Below, piece after piece: positions 27,134 to 39,945 of a stretch of 64,000 bases of DNA. The translations under genes and the position numbers were made by a program. This stretch comes from Lepidurus packardi (taxonomy: Eukaryota > Arthropoda > Branchiopoda > Notostraca > Triopsidae). The stretch's first letter is position 1; the number at the start of each line of letters is the position of its first letter. Under the pieces are notes generated by a model. It ran no database searches. It was not told the DNA's origin and saw only the letters and a program-made list of their open reading frames with translations. The stretch covers positions 12,210,790 to 12,274,789 of the forward strand of contig JAKZAN010000002.1 in the NCBI GenBank assembly GCA_023053545.1. Reading direction: 5' to 3'.

Positions 27134-29651
27134 CAAAAGTAAGGCCAAGTAAGAGGGTTAAATGAGGCTCACCGGCATCAGCTTCTCACGCCCCATTTGA
27201 CTGCTTACAGATGTCTGGTAGGGCGTAAGGAAGTAATAGTCTATGGAATCTTGCACGTGGTCTCCTCCTTCCTTTGACTCGGATGCTGGATATTCCGTGA
27301 GCCCTCATCTTTGACTTCCTATTACATTTGCTGCAGGTTATGGTCCCTTGAACACGTCGAATTTCAAAAGTGACACGTTTTTCTTATCGCATGTGTGATA
27401 GTTTTCGCGTTCCTTTAGTGTCTTCAATGGCTGACAAGTGTAGAAGAGATAGGACGTAAAACGGGCGGAGCTCATTAGCGCCTGAGAACTTGGGTCGCCT
27501 TGATGAGCTCATGGGTCCATGTAACCTTTGATCTGCTGCTTGGTAATAGGGAGGCATGTCAACCATTCGGTTGGCGTGTAAAGTACTGCAAACTATTGGG
27601 TTATAACGTGGGGAGATAAAGGAGCTTCATTAGAAGGAATGCCAACTTCATTAACACTTCCCTAAAAGCCCTAATTGCCCGGACTGTGCAAGAATGGCCT
27701 AACGATTAAAGACCGCGGTAAAACGGTAAAAGTAGGGATTGGATTATGGACTTGATCTCTTCCTTTTATATACTTAGTATTTCAAACAAGTTTCAGTAGG
27801 TTCCTTGGGAAAAGAAGTAGCGGTTCTTGGCTATGACTTGGCGAAGATTCTGACTTATGGTCCCAATAATGTGTCCGCACGATGAACATCCATTGTATCG
27901 GATGAAGTGAGGGTGGTTAAGGGACTTCCCAGGGGGTGCACTTTGAATTTTAAGATTTTTCAAACCGAAAGAGTAGGTTTTCAAAAAGTTGGGATATTAT
28001 AGCCAGACCCCCCAGATTTTGACCGCGGAGACAACTTGGATCATAATTTTATCTCCACAGAATGGTGTTTATTAGACAGACTGGCTGTGGATACAATGCA
28101 GTTCAACTTTTGTGGGATCGTAAGAAAAAAAAGGGAACTGAACAGGTTCTCTTTAATAAATGAAACCCTAGTCACAATAAGACTGGTAGGGAAGTTTTTC
28201 CCACGCTGGGGAAAAATTATATCATGCAAATCTTGTTTGCTCTGAAAATTATGATTTTGGCATATGGGGGAAAAATAGAACAAGAAAACTTGCTGTTGTG
28301 AGAGTCAAGAATTAATTAATCTAAACGGTCCATCGCCATAGGCATATGTTTACTTTTCTTAATAATATTCATAATGCTCACGTTTTGTGGCTCCCACACA
28401 CACACATAACACCCTCACCATATAGTTTTGATAAAGCGAGGAGTTTTTGCAATAGGTTTTTTTCCGGGGTTGGATAAGTTGGATGCTGTATGTGTAAAGT
28501 TTAAGTATGTGTAGATGTATTCATGAACGATGGGGTGGATGGGAAAGGCTGCTATGTGTACCGAGGATTAAGTCCGGGTCGGCTTCATTACCAACACACA
28601 ATCGCATTAGCCCCTTCCGTTTTACCCCACTTAGCCGTCCTTTTAAGTGACGTTTATTACCACCCGGAATGGCAATCACTGTGGCTATAGGAGCACTCTC
28701 TTGCCTCCCCACCAACTTTATATTGATACTGTAGGCCAACTTTACCCCCACATAGGAACCCCTTATATTGCTTTTATATAAATGAGGGACGTCCCGTCGG
28801 GCTCGTTATCGAAGCTAGCAGTCTCGTTAACCCCTATGAAACTCACACAATTCCATACATGCATTCACTAGTGAGATGTTATAATTTTGTTCCCTTTTTG
28901 TTACTGTTATTGTCCTAATGTTTTGCCTGGCGAAGGAAGAATCATATCGGAGTTGGAAGGGCAAAAAAAGGGAGACTCCATGACAGAAAACTGCGTGATC
29001 CACCATCGTTCTTGGAAAAGTGTTATTAACCTTTTTTTGTGGCACCGTCGAGCTTTATTTCATTTTTCTCGTTTAAATCTTAAAAGCTTAAATGTTAAAA
29101 GCTATTTGATAATTTAAAGCTAACATAACTTTGCCAATACTTTTGAGTCTGAAGATTTTAAGTTATGAAAGATCTTTCTAAAAGTAAGCTATGAAAGAAA
29201 CTAGGAAGCAAACTATCTAGGCAAATTTCTAGGAATGTTAAGGCAATACAAACGAGAACACTACGCTAAATAGTTATCTTGAAGCATTAGGAAAGCTAAC
29301 TACGCTATATATTAGCCCATTCAAGAAGGAATTGGCTGCTAATGCTCGCACTTATTGCTAATCATCTCACTAAACTTACAGTGACAGTTACTAATAATGG
29401 ATAACAAGTAAGTCATTGTCTTATTATTAGAATCGATTACTAACGCGTAACTAGATTTGGACGAACTAGTAGCAAAAATGATACCAGAAACGTCCAATAG
29501 AAGTCGTTTTTCAGTAGCAAACTGCTGTTTGTTTGTATTGCCTATTTATGGCACCCTTAGCGTTACCTAATCTCATTTTAGATGCTTTTAATATACAAAA
29601 TATCTTCTTTAGCTTTACTTAGTTGATGCTTATTAAGGTTCTTTAGTTTTT

Positions 29652-29706
29652 AGGAAGATTTTATAATTTTTATGAAGATTTTATAATTTTTATGAAGATT
29701 TTATCG
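29652..29706. repeat. Short tandem repeat, 20-bp period
   Basis: Almost three copies of a 20-bp AT-rich unit built on GAAGATTTTATAATTTT; the second and third unit starts match exactly. Copies are nearly identical, so the array is probably young. Confidence 0.85.
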
Positions 29707-30112
29707 ACTTTTATTTACGATTTTTTAATGTATATTCAGGTAAATTGTTCACCTTTGTTAAAATTGTATTCCTTTTAATTCTCTTTTTTGTAAAATTTAA
29801 TACTAGTTCTTGAAGGAAGAAATTTCAAGCTACAAATCTGCTGGTCAAATTTCTAGATCTCCTTATTGTTTTGTTTTTTTACGTTTTTTGTATTAATTTT
29901 TTTTTTTTGGTTTAGTTTGCACACAGCGTCAATCTTGCAACGCGGGCGTCATGGAGTCAATCCCGGACGGACGATATGATGGTAATCGTTCTTTGTATAT
30001 ACCCCCCATCCGCGCCATCACAATCACTCGCCCTCCCGAGCCTTGATGATGGCAAACAGCTTTTATCTGCGACAGCCTCGGCAGTTAGGGCTATTATAGG
30101 GGTTTCTCCCTT

Positions 30113-30132
30113 TCTCTCTCTCTCTCTCTCTC
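30113..30132. repeat. CT dinucleotide repeat
   Basis: About ten CT units within a GC-richer block. The same tract gives Ser-Leu runs in one frame and Arg-Glu runs in another, which inflates open frames here on both strands. Confidence 0.85.
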
Positions 30133-33100
30133 TTCTTTTCCGTCGTGGGCTTATTTCGCCCCTCCCGTCATCTTCCGCAACAAAAGCTCCAGCACTGAGA
30201 CCCAAAGAGAATCGTTTTCTCTGTTGTCCTTTTTGCTCGCTTTTGAGTTCGTCTCTTTGCCATAGCAACGCAGGCGGAATAGCCCAATCCCACCGAGGAT
30301 TTCTGGGTTCTCTCTTCCCTTTTGACAACGACGGCCAGGACGCCTTCGACGCGTGCCCCCGTGATGCTATCGCGCCGACAGATAAAGCCGAAGGGATTGA
30401 GGAGGGGATTACGACGATAAAGCACGCGGGATTTACCTCCCCAGACCCAAATGGACTTCAATATAACAGAAGCGAAGGAGGGCGCACTATAACTGGCACA
30501 GATTTCTGCCTGCCTTTACTATATTAGCGTCGTTATGTGGTAGAGGAAAGGGAAGAGAAATTTTCCTTTATTTTATATTCCAACCCAAAGATCTTGGATG
30601 GGGTGAGGGTGGTGTTAGGAAAGGTTTCACGCGTATGGATTGATATCGGCTTATAAAGTAAATACAAAAGCTGTGATTAAAAGCAGCAATTTTTCCCTGA
30701 CACTTTTAACAGCTTTATAACAACTTTTTTTTTTATCTGTAGCAAGTTAATGATGTGTATAGTCTGACGGTGTTTTTTATTTCTTGCGTTTTCAATTACG
30801 TCAGTGAGCAGGTTTCGGTGGTTTTGGAACTGAACCCTGGTAAAGCGTTAAAGCTTGCAGCAGCCAAACTAATAATCCTGCAGCAGCACCTTCATGGAAC
30901 TGATTAAGCTGTTTGGTGTGGAGATAGAATAATAAGTGTGCTTTGACAGCTACGGCCGAGGCAGTTTGTAGCATTATTACACTTGGAAAAGCTAAAGCCA
31001 AGGCTTTTGCACACGCCAAGCTTGTCTTATTAATATTGCCGGCTCCTTGGGCTCGTAATATATTAGAAATGGTTGGTGGTTGCACTATTACAACAATATG
31101 TGTGGGGGGTTCATTCTGCATTATTCATGGAGACTTTGGGTGAGCTTGAGCAACAAGAGCTGTGCGCATTGCGCCGAACCGAACCGAGCGAACGTAGAAA
31201 AGAAGAAAAGAAAAAGGAATGAGAACGTTGTTTGGGGCGCTTGGAAAAATAGTCAGAACGTTTGGCTTTTGATGTGCCTGCTCTGCAGCGAAGGGGGCTT
31301 ACACACGCTCCGCAACTGCCATAAACGACGTCTTTATCCACTATGCATATGCTAATTAACTGCCATTGCATTTGCATGAAGACACCTAATGAGGCCAAAG
31401 AAGGGCGAGTTGATGATGGCTGCTTGCATGGTGTGGTGTGTGTGTTTGTATGTGTAGTAGATATATCTATACTTTTAGGTTAGCTCTGCTTAGTCTGAAA
31501 TAAAAACAGGGCTGTTTTAATAAGCCGAGAGAAAGTTCGCGTGAATGGCTCAGCAAATTTGAAATGTGATATCTTTATCTTTTCCTTTGCAGTTTCCTTG
31601 ACAGAACTCTTAACTTAAACGTCTGCTTTGTCAAACGGGTAATGTATCTTGTGAAGGATCAAAAAGGTTAGGGCCGTAATTTATGTATGGATACGTAGAA
31701 AGCTCGTGTATTGTAATTAACAAGCCAATTTAGAAACAAGAGTCGTTTAATTCTTTTAAAAAAAGAAAAAAAAGAAGATACGGATCGTTAGGACTTATGG
31801 ATTGAAACTGGCGCTTTTGCAAAGAGTCAGCTTGTTATCGTTTTATTTTGAGAGGCTTTAAGGATCGTAAAAGCTGGATCGTAGCTCAGTTTCTTAGTAC
31901 TCTGGGAACCCCAGCACTCCTTGTTGATGATGGAGTCATTTGCGTATCTCTGCATAGCCATCTTATTAACCTGTGACCCCAAAAACTCTGTTGTGAAACG
32001 CGTGCGAGCTGACTGCAAGATTATATAAGCCATATGGTATAGTTGATTCTTTACGGGCCAAAAGAATAAATTTAAAAAAAAAAAACTTTTTGTTTCGGGA
32101 AAAGAGCGATATCCTTGCTAAAAATCTTGGAATGGATCTGTAGCCTTTTAATATGCATACGTGTTTAGGTCGTGGTATATCCAAGTAGGAATGAAGTTGT
32201 AAAAGAAAGAGAGGTGGGTTCGGGAGGCAATTATGCCATTAAAAAGGGTTTCCTCGTTCGCTTTTAGGCGCGTTTTGCTCGCGCTCGACGATACTCTCCG
32301 TCTTGGGCTATAGATATGCAAATCACTCAACGCCCCTTAATCACCGTCACGGGTAACGTGAGAACCCCAAACGCCCGCGCTCTTTTCCAGCTTTTTATGT
32401 TAGATTTTATTTATTTTTTATTTTTTGTTCCTAAGAAGTTGACCACAGTTTAGTTATGTCTCTAATTACTCACTGATCATTCTTCTACTGAGTTATTCAT
32501 TTTTACACATGAGTGTGTTTTATTTGGAGATTTTTTTTATCAGTTAATAACAGCCATTAATCAAGTAGTAGGTGGTTGAAATAGGTGAAGGTATTTGGAG
32601 TAACTTGTATTGATTTTTCATTTGGTACTAAGGAAATATCGGACAGACGTTCATAGAAAACAAGGTAATGTAAACAATGAACAACAATGTAAAAAACGAA
32701 AATGTAAAACAATGTAAGCAAGGAAAGGAAAAAGTAAGGGAAACAAGAGCAAGCCCAAGAAACGTTACGAGCCGCGGTTAGGGAGCACCATTCGTTCGGT
32801 AACTGTTTATTATTCATTATTGGGTCTTTGCTCCAGTGTAAAAGGCAGGCCGATGTAACGGTATGAATTCCCACTTAAGATGATAAGGTCGACGGTTTCG
32901 TTTTGTTTTGGGTGGGACACCACTTCCATACCATTGCAGGATACGTAACCGAAGGGGGCAACAAATGCAATCGTGTAAAGAGAGACAAGCCGGGCCATGG
33001 CAACGAGTCCGGCCAATGGGTAAAAGAGTTTCGTTCGATTCCTTCTTATGCACTGTTGGCAGTAAAGGCAAGCCAGGGCAATCCCAGGAGTCGCGGCCTG

Positions 33101-33324
33101 AGGCCAGCTGGTTTTCACGGTGGGTTCTTTTCCTTGTGAATTACCAACGCTTGCGTATGTTCTAAAGATAAAAGATAATAGTGTACCTTGGAAATTATTA
33201 TAACGAATAGCTAATATGAGCTTTACTTCTTAGAGAATAACATCCGTAGCGCGGTAAGTGGTGCTTTGTGCGAACTTCGAGCGTTTTTTTTTTCGACATG
33301 TGTGAATCCCCCGGATAATCTCTT

Positions 33325-33362
33325 TTGCACTTTTGTACTTGTACTTTGTACTTTGTACTTTT
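33325..33362. repeat. TTGTACT tandem repeat
   Basis: Four to five degenerate copies of a 7-bp unit (TTGTACT) in a row. Simple repeat with no other function supported. Confidence 0.75.
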
Positions 33363-35791
33363 TTCACCCCTTTATATGAATTCTTGTACTAATGCCACCT
33401 AATGCTTCCTCCAAACATGTTTGCACTGGACCCAGAACCCTAGCACATATAATTAAACTTTTTATGTCTAATGATAAGTTTGCTATTAAGGGTCTCGAAT
33501 TTTGTGTGTATAAGTAAGAAAAGGGCTCAAAGCATCTGCTAGGCCATAACGGAAGGTTATAGGTATAAAGAAGGTATATAGAGAAGGACGATGTTAAGAC
33601 GGCTACTTTAGCCTTAAAGTAAACAATTGAGTTAACATCTTAAAGGCAAGCTGCAAGCCCCTCAGGTATATAGGCATAGAGAGGAGGGAAGTCTGCATCT
33701 GGAAGAGAAGTTTATGGTTAGAAACCGAGAAGTGCTAGCAGGGCTCCTTTAGTTATGCTAATTCGACATAAATTCTTGGTGGGTGGTGAGAAATTCATAG
33801 CTAGCTTTTTGATTAGGGCGGAATGTTTGCACCTTTGCGTTTGGCCAATGGTTACAAAACACATACTCTGCAAGCCATTGGGACTTGCAATTGAAACTTC
33901 CCGGCTTGTTTTGGCTCAGGTTGTATGTACGACGTACTGTGCTGTACTTTCCAGGTTTGCACATTCAAAATGCTTTTGACTTGGTTAAATTCCTAGTCTG
34001 CAAGATGAGAAGGAGTATCTGCGGTTTTCGTATGCTAATAATTGTTTGGCAAGTCCATCCCACGTATGCACGAGGTGGCCGCGGCTTAATTACAACAGGC
34101 TATTATTTTAATTGGGCAACCTAGCCCTGTGATTAGGAGGGCTCTTATTAGGATGCAAGCTCTAACTTCTCCTATGAAATACCTCATACCTTTCTAGCAT
34201 GCGGTCGGCTCATATATAGTCAGCACGCGGAGCTCTTATCTCATTTCCATTTTTACTGCCTCGCACCAAAGCTAATTGGAGACTCGGTTTTTTCTTCTTC
34301 TTGCAGAGGTTTTGTACGGACAAGGAGAGTAGAACAAAATTCGCTAAACTTCCTTACATTCTTAATGATCGCTTATCATCTCAAGCTCTGCAGCGATATT
34401 TGTACCAAATTTATTAAGCTAAACGCTACCCGCCGTTCTCCTTCTTTAAGAAATGGAATGATTTAATGGGCGACGTGCTCAGCGTGTTCTTTTGATCCTC
34501 AAAGATGGCGGACAAGTGCGTTCTTGTACTTTTATCACACACCGCACCTCACCAGCACAACTAGTTAGCCTCGAAGTAATAATAAGCTGGTAAGAAAATA
34601 CAAATAGTTATGAAAGGATTCGTGTAGATTGAAGGACCTGGGTTATTCGGGTCTTATGGTGTCAATGTTCACAATTTGCCACAAACCAAAAACACAAAAA
34701 AAACTGGGTTGCCGCCAGCCGGATCCATCCATGTTAACAACAGGTTTGGTAAACTGGCTAATAACCAGTTCATTAGCATAATGCCATGACCTAATTGACC
34801 TTTTCCCTCTACAGTCTATCATCATCATCCTTTTTTTTTCATCGAACCTCATCAGCTTTTCGGTTGCTTTACGATTTATGTCTTAAAGGCTTTTATCTGC
34901 CTGCTCATAATATGCTGCTCTCCCATAACATGAATGACGTCAGGGTTTCAAATTGCATGGTCTCTGCATAACAGCATTTTTAAAACGATGCAACTTTTTG
35001 TTGCTCGAGTCTCGAAAAAGTCATCAGCGTAGGTGAAGACAAATTGCATTTGACGTGGATGATAACAGAGCTAGTAAGAAACCGGGAAAACCAGAATAGC
35101 AACTTTTTTCTTGTTCCAATTATCTCTTTCCTTTTGTGAAATTGAAGACCGTTTTTTTCTGTTGGGTGACAGCGTCACAAGTGATGGAAACTGGCGCTTC
35201 AGGCTCTCAGCACATTGCCATATGGTGTGTTTACAGGTAAACTTTCAAGCATATCCTTTACGAAGCAGTTTGTCTGTTTCGAATTTCATATCCTTGATTA
35301 AATCGAAGTTTCTTTTTTCAAAAGGCTTATTTTGTTGTTGTTCTTTTTATGGATAGCTTTCATGTGGCGAATATATTTGAATAGCTCTGTCGTTGAAAAT
35401 TAGGTTGGAAGCTTTCGCCATCTAGCGATGCACTGATAAATTTTCTATTGAGATTGATGCATACTCGGCTGTTTTCGAATGTCTTTTTTACCTTTCAACG
35501 TGTTTGGATCGTGTATGGCTAGTGAAGCCGGAACAACCTGTAATTCTAAGTTAAATGGAAAATATGGAAGCTTGCGTAGTTGGTAAACATATTGGTAAAT
35601 AATCTCTTCCATCATCCCATATTCCAAGATACGGATTAAGCCCGATGGTGGAATTCGTGTGAAAATTATGTCACGAGCCAGAGTTGACGTCACGCCTATT
35701 TTCTGTCGAAATATGTTTTTACGAGTAATGATATAGTAAGAATTGTGTGAGAAACTATAGTTAGTATGTAGGTATTGTTTTGTCTTTTAAG

Positions 35792-35811
35792 TATACCGTG
35801 GCCACGGTATA
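35792..35811. other. Perfect 20-bp palindrome
   Basis: The sequence reads identically on both strands over 20 bases, with centre CCGTGGCCACGG and flanks TATA. It lies in AT-rich DNA about 1 kb from mir-252a. A dimeric transcription-factor site is possible. No known factor is assigned. Confidence 0.6.
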
Positions 35812-36739
35812 TTGAAACGAAACCTTGTTTCGAGCATTCGTCGTTCATTTTCGCAATGTTTTAAATTGAACGCAGATTTGCAATGTTTTAATGTCAAGAA
35901 TAGCAAAATAGCAATGTTTTCGGTTTTATCAAATAATAAGTCTTAACAAGTCGGCATCTGTATTTGGTACAGACTGTAATAAATCAACATCATATTTATC
36001 CGTTCAAATTGTGTAACCAAATTATTGCGGATAGCTAGTGTGAACAGAATCAGACACATTTAGCGTAAACAGAGTTTACAATTTAGTCTCATCATTGAAT
36101 GTATACTCGGTTCATTCGACAGTATATTGTGTGGCGTTTAATGGGCTTTTGTCTGAAGAAATCTCCAGTTGAGAGCTTTAACATCCTAAAACCTTCCCAG
36201 ACTTTAATACTTAAAGAATTTTCGGTTACAATTAATTTAGGAAAACTGCCAGAAACACGAAGAACAATACAGATAACATGTCTTGCAGTTGATCGGAATA
36301 ATGTAGCACTGGCATCTAGGCTATAAAGCATAATAGTTTTACAATTTGGCTCACAAGCAAAACAATGGTTCCACGCCTTACAGTAATTCAACGTATTGGG
36401 AAGATTGTATGAAGATAGTTCGTCCGTACAGCATTACACAATAACCATTTGTTCCTTTTCTATTGTCTACTTATTGTATGGCATGAAATACGTGGTCGAC
36501 TAATAAGGAAGTAGACGTCGTCTCTATGTAAGTCATCCAATTGAGCTCAATTCGCCAATTGCCGACTTCCTGATTAAAATGGACAAACCAACATACAATA
36601 CATTACGTAATTAGTCTTGCGTTCGTACAAACTTTAGAAAATAAGCCGAGTCTAATACCCAAATGACGAAACAGATTGCATGCCTAAAACATATTATGAA
36701 ACATTTCTTGGTGATGTAATGCGCTGCTCTCCCCAAACC

Positions 36740-36809
36740 CCTTGGTAAGCACTATAGCTGCAGGAGGATTCCAATACCCTCTCCTGCGGCACTAGTACTT
36801 AGGAACAGG
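36740..36809 (-). ncRNA. mir-252a microRNA precursor
   Basis: On the minus strand, 36802-36781 matches my recollection of mature insect miR-252-5p over its whole 22 nt (starts CTAAGTACTAGTGCC, ends GCAGGAG). The sequence then passes through a loop of roughly 14 nt into a complementary 3' arm (36765-36743, CTCCTGCAGC...AGTGCTTACC). About 18 of 21 positions pair, with mismatches in mid-stem as expected of a precursor. miR-252 is an ancient protostome family processed by Drosha and Dicer. The arm order (mature on the 5' arm) fits the family. It is the most 3' of three minus-strand hairpins. Confidence 0.95.
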
Positions 36810-37766
36810 CGGGAGGACCAACAAATTTTGGCTTACATTACATCAATGAGTATCCTTTAAGTTTAAAAAACTTTGCAAGCAAAAACTGGGAGCCAATAAA
36901 TCCGCCACCAAATTCACTGCTCGAGAAAGAACACTAGTTAAAGAAAGAACTCGTCGCACTCACTGTTAGAATCAATGACGATGAATTGTCTGTTACTGGA
37001 CTTGATCTGAGGGTACAACTTTTGAAGAGTCAACAGTGACGACTGCTGACAACCAACTGATGCTTGGTGGCCGGGCAAATCGCCTTTATATAGGTCTTGG
37101 ACCCTCTCCAAAAACAGTTTTGTCAATCTTCTTAATTTTTATCCTTAATAAGCTCCTCGTGTTGCTTCCTGTACGCTACAAGGGCTGTATCTTACCAAAG
37201 TCTTCTTCTTTTCTGTTCCCCGTCTCCCTCCCACGTTACCCATCGCATCCGCTCCCATCATCAGCTTTAGCCCCATCAAATACTCGGCATAAAAAGAAAA
37301 CGTGCAGGAATTAAAGCGTTCCCATAAGTCATTTAACTTTCTGGTATGCAAACGCCCTACTTTTTTAACTAGCGTTTATTGATTCTATTTATATTTATTA
37401 TCTCCTTTTTTCTGTGCCAGACATGTTCTTGTCGCATTGCCGGTGTCATACTTAATCCGCTTAGAATTCCCAACCGAACTAATCTGTAGTGCATGGGACT
37501 TACACGCAGATGTGTCCGTGCTGAAAATTCTTAATGTACGGTAAATAAACTAATACTGTACACAAGGAAAATAAAGGTATCATGTGTTGTATGTCTGTTT
37601 TTGCGCTTGTATTGCTTCAAGGTACAAATTGATCTCACTGTGTCGCGTTTCATTCTTTAAACCACTTACACACAAACTGTGATTGCTTTTTGTATAGCTA
37701 ACATATATACTAGTATATTCGCATGTAAATGCGGATAGCAACCAAACGACGTTTTTAGCAGCGAAA
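36810..37766. other. Spacer between mir-252a and mir-252b
   Basis: No additional known microRNA or coding exon recognised. Open frames at 37036-37314 and 37145-37351 lack family similarity. This is probably part of the primary transcript if the cluster is transcribed as one unit. Confidence 0.4.
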
Positions 37767-37833
37767 GTGACGTAAGCAGGCGTGTGCAGGTAAACACCTG
37801 AATCGGTTACCTGCGGCACAACTACTTAGTCAC
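37767..37833 (-). ncRNA. mir-252b microRNA precursor
   Basis: Minus-strand hairpin of 67 nt closed by a GTGAC/GTCAC stem. The 5' arm at 37829-37807 (CTAAGTAGTTGTGCCGCAGG then TAA) differs by about one internal base from the nematode miR-252 sequence I remember and shares the TAAGTA seed with mir-252a. The 3' arm (37791-37769) pairs with it across a loop of roughly 12 nt. It is a paralogue of mir-252a about 1 kb away on the same strand. Confidence is high because both the seed family and the fold are present. Confidence 0.92.
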
Positions 37834-39945
37834 TACCGTGCACAAGTGTTCTTCGCGATTTGACCGAAAGTGTGAGCGTTGAACGACGAAGAACGCCGTA
37901 CCAAGTCACTGAGATGGGCTGCGGCATTGGCTTTCTGGCGGTGGCGATTTCTTGCTCCGTTTGCCGCACCAAATCATGCTGGTACCCGCGGTGCTGAAGA
38001 TGTGCGATCCTCTATGCTGTTGGGTAACAATTAAATCAATAACCCCAGTTGAATAACTACTAGTAGCTGTTCCCAAGGATTTGAGGTGGGCAAAAGCTAA
38101 CTTCTAGTATGTTTTGCAAACCTACAAAACTTAAACTGTGTATAAAACTAAAACTACAAGTACTGCAATACACTCTTCGGGCTTAACTGAGCAGTTTGTA
38201 CAAGTCACCTGTTTGCTTCGAAGTTAGAAACGAGTATAGCATCGATACTGGAAGCTGAGCTGAATTTAACGTGTGCTCGACCGTCTATTGCCACGTAGTA
38301 CGTTTGCCTCCCCCCTTTACAAAAAAGCGTTTTTTTTTCTCCTCCCCCTCGAAATTTCACCCATATGCATCTGTCAAATCGTTGAGATCCTCTCTCCTCT
38401 CGATCCCCCTCCTCATCCACAGGAGCTATGGACCACCTGTGGGCATCCGCATGCTCAAATTATGACTATCGTAAAGACCAATTTTCCGTTTCCGTTTCGC
38501 GCACCTTCTTTCGGTTCATCCCCTCTATGTATTTCAGTGCAAAGTATTAGTATCGAGACCGGGCACGTTTCGCGTTACTTTTTATTGCCTTACTGGCTTT
38601 CGTTAACATTCGGTTATTTCGATTTACTTTTATTGCGTGGACGATACATTATATAGATTTCACAGGTTCGCACCATTCTCTTTTTATTTGTAGTGGATGA
38701 GATTGGATAAAGGACCTACAAATGAATTCTATTTGTGGGTGATGTAAGTTTAGGGATAATTTCTAGTATTGCGTAGTTAGGAGAAGCCTGTTTACAGTTA
38801 TTCTCGAAAGTTCTTATTCATAAATGGGCTTTTGTCTCCATTCGGACATATAATTCGTTTATTCGTCTTACACCAGAATGTCTAACGTTGTTCCTATGTT
38901 CTTGCATGGCTTTAGAACCCATCCATGGTGACGCATTGCCACCTGTGCAGGTGGGGAATGCCGTGTACAGCTGCAATAAGCGCGTGGAACGTGGCTATTC
39001 ACTATGCTATACACTGAATGAGTTATCTGTAAATGTCAACTTCCTGCTGGAGCTAGCTTGTAAATGAGATGCCTGAATATCTTCTTTTATAAGATCCTGT
39101 GTTTCTATGCAGTGAGTTTTTAGTTAGATTAGAGTAAAAATTCTCTATAAATAACACCGCTTTACATATAGGGTTTGCCTTTCGAACGCCCCAGACAGCC
39201 AAGTGAGGGGTTCTGTTGGGAAAAAAGGCGAAAAAATCTGAAGGACGAATCCTGCCTCCTGCTGGTCTTATAAATACTCGATCTCTCGATGCGCAATTGA
39301 ATATGGACAAGAACCACAACCGTTGAGATGCCGTGATTGATAAAAATGACAGCTGGGGGAAAGAAAACCTTATGGGTTTTACAAAAGAGATCGCTTGTAC
39401 CGAAAATGAGCGAAGAATAGCATATAAGCCTCCCCCTACCCCTGCTTCTCGAAAAACTGGTTAGGAGAACAAGCAATCGCGGACGCCACGCATACTACAA
39501 TCAGTTGGGTAGTTGAAGAATGACAGGGGTGAATAAATGTCTGTCATCTTTAAAGGGGAAAACATAATAAGAGCTGTTTTTACATGTGGGTCACACGACT
39601 ACTATTATTATAGATAGTTTAAGGGAAACTGGTGGTGAATAACGTTCATCTCGTTCCTGAGCACTTAGCACCCTACTTTAAAAAAATTAATGTAGGGAGG
39701 ACATAATTACCTTTTTGACCCGGAAACATGCTGGCGTAGCTAGCGTGTTTTAAATGGTTTGGTATAGAAGGAGTGCGCCTGTCCCCCTAAATTCTCTGTA
39801 CGTGGCAAATAGCTTTAATCTGCCGAAACAAAAGAAGCAACACGCATATGCACCGAAAGTTTCAATAGAGCACTAGCGATATAACGTAGCGAATTACTTT
39901 TTTAATTTATATATTTGTGTCAAGCGATGCTAAAGGAAAAGGACT
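37834..39945. other. Spacer between mir-252b and mir-2001
   Basis: No supported coding exon. At 37834-38010 one minus-strand frame is open for more than 50 codons directly upstream of mir-252b but has no recognisable similarity. At 38933-38961 there is a short perfect-loop hairpin containing two E-boxes (CACCTG and CAGGTG). The rest shows nothing I can assign. Confidence 0.4.

Larger units (their letters stand above)
16822..36739. other. Gene-poor stretch between msx and the microRNA cluster
   Basis: About 20 kb with no coding exon I can support. It contains a T run (17319-17336), GA tracts (17930-17954, 27102-27133), an AT-rich patch with recurring TTAGCTAGT-like words (26083-26190), a 20-bp-period tandem repeat (29652-29706), a CT repeat (30113-30132) in a locally GC-richer block (29940-30530), a TTGTACT tandem repeat (33325-33362) and a 20-bp perfect palindrome (35792-35811). 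The GC-richer blocks near 30.0-31.4 kb and 32.8-33.1 kb have several overlapping open frames on both strands, which suggests composition rather than coding. Distal regulatory DNA of msx or of the microRNAs is a reasonable guess. Confidence 0.55.

Noticed and set aside
32782-32805. miR-29/285-like word (AGCACCATTCG)
   Set aside because: Only the seed region matches and there is no complementary arm on either side.
32810-33165. Several overlapping open frames on both strands
   Set aside because: Four frames are open at once, which indicates GC-richer composition with few stops rather than a gene; none resembles a known protein.
37834-38010. Minus-strand frame next to mir-252b that looked like an exon
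   Set aside because: No family match, no convincing donor, and it directly abuts a microRNA hairpin, so it is more likely primary-transcript sequence.
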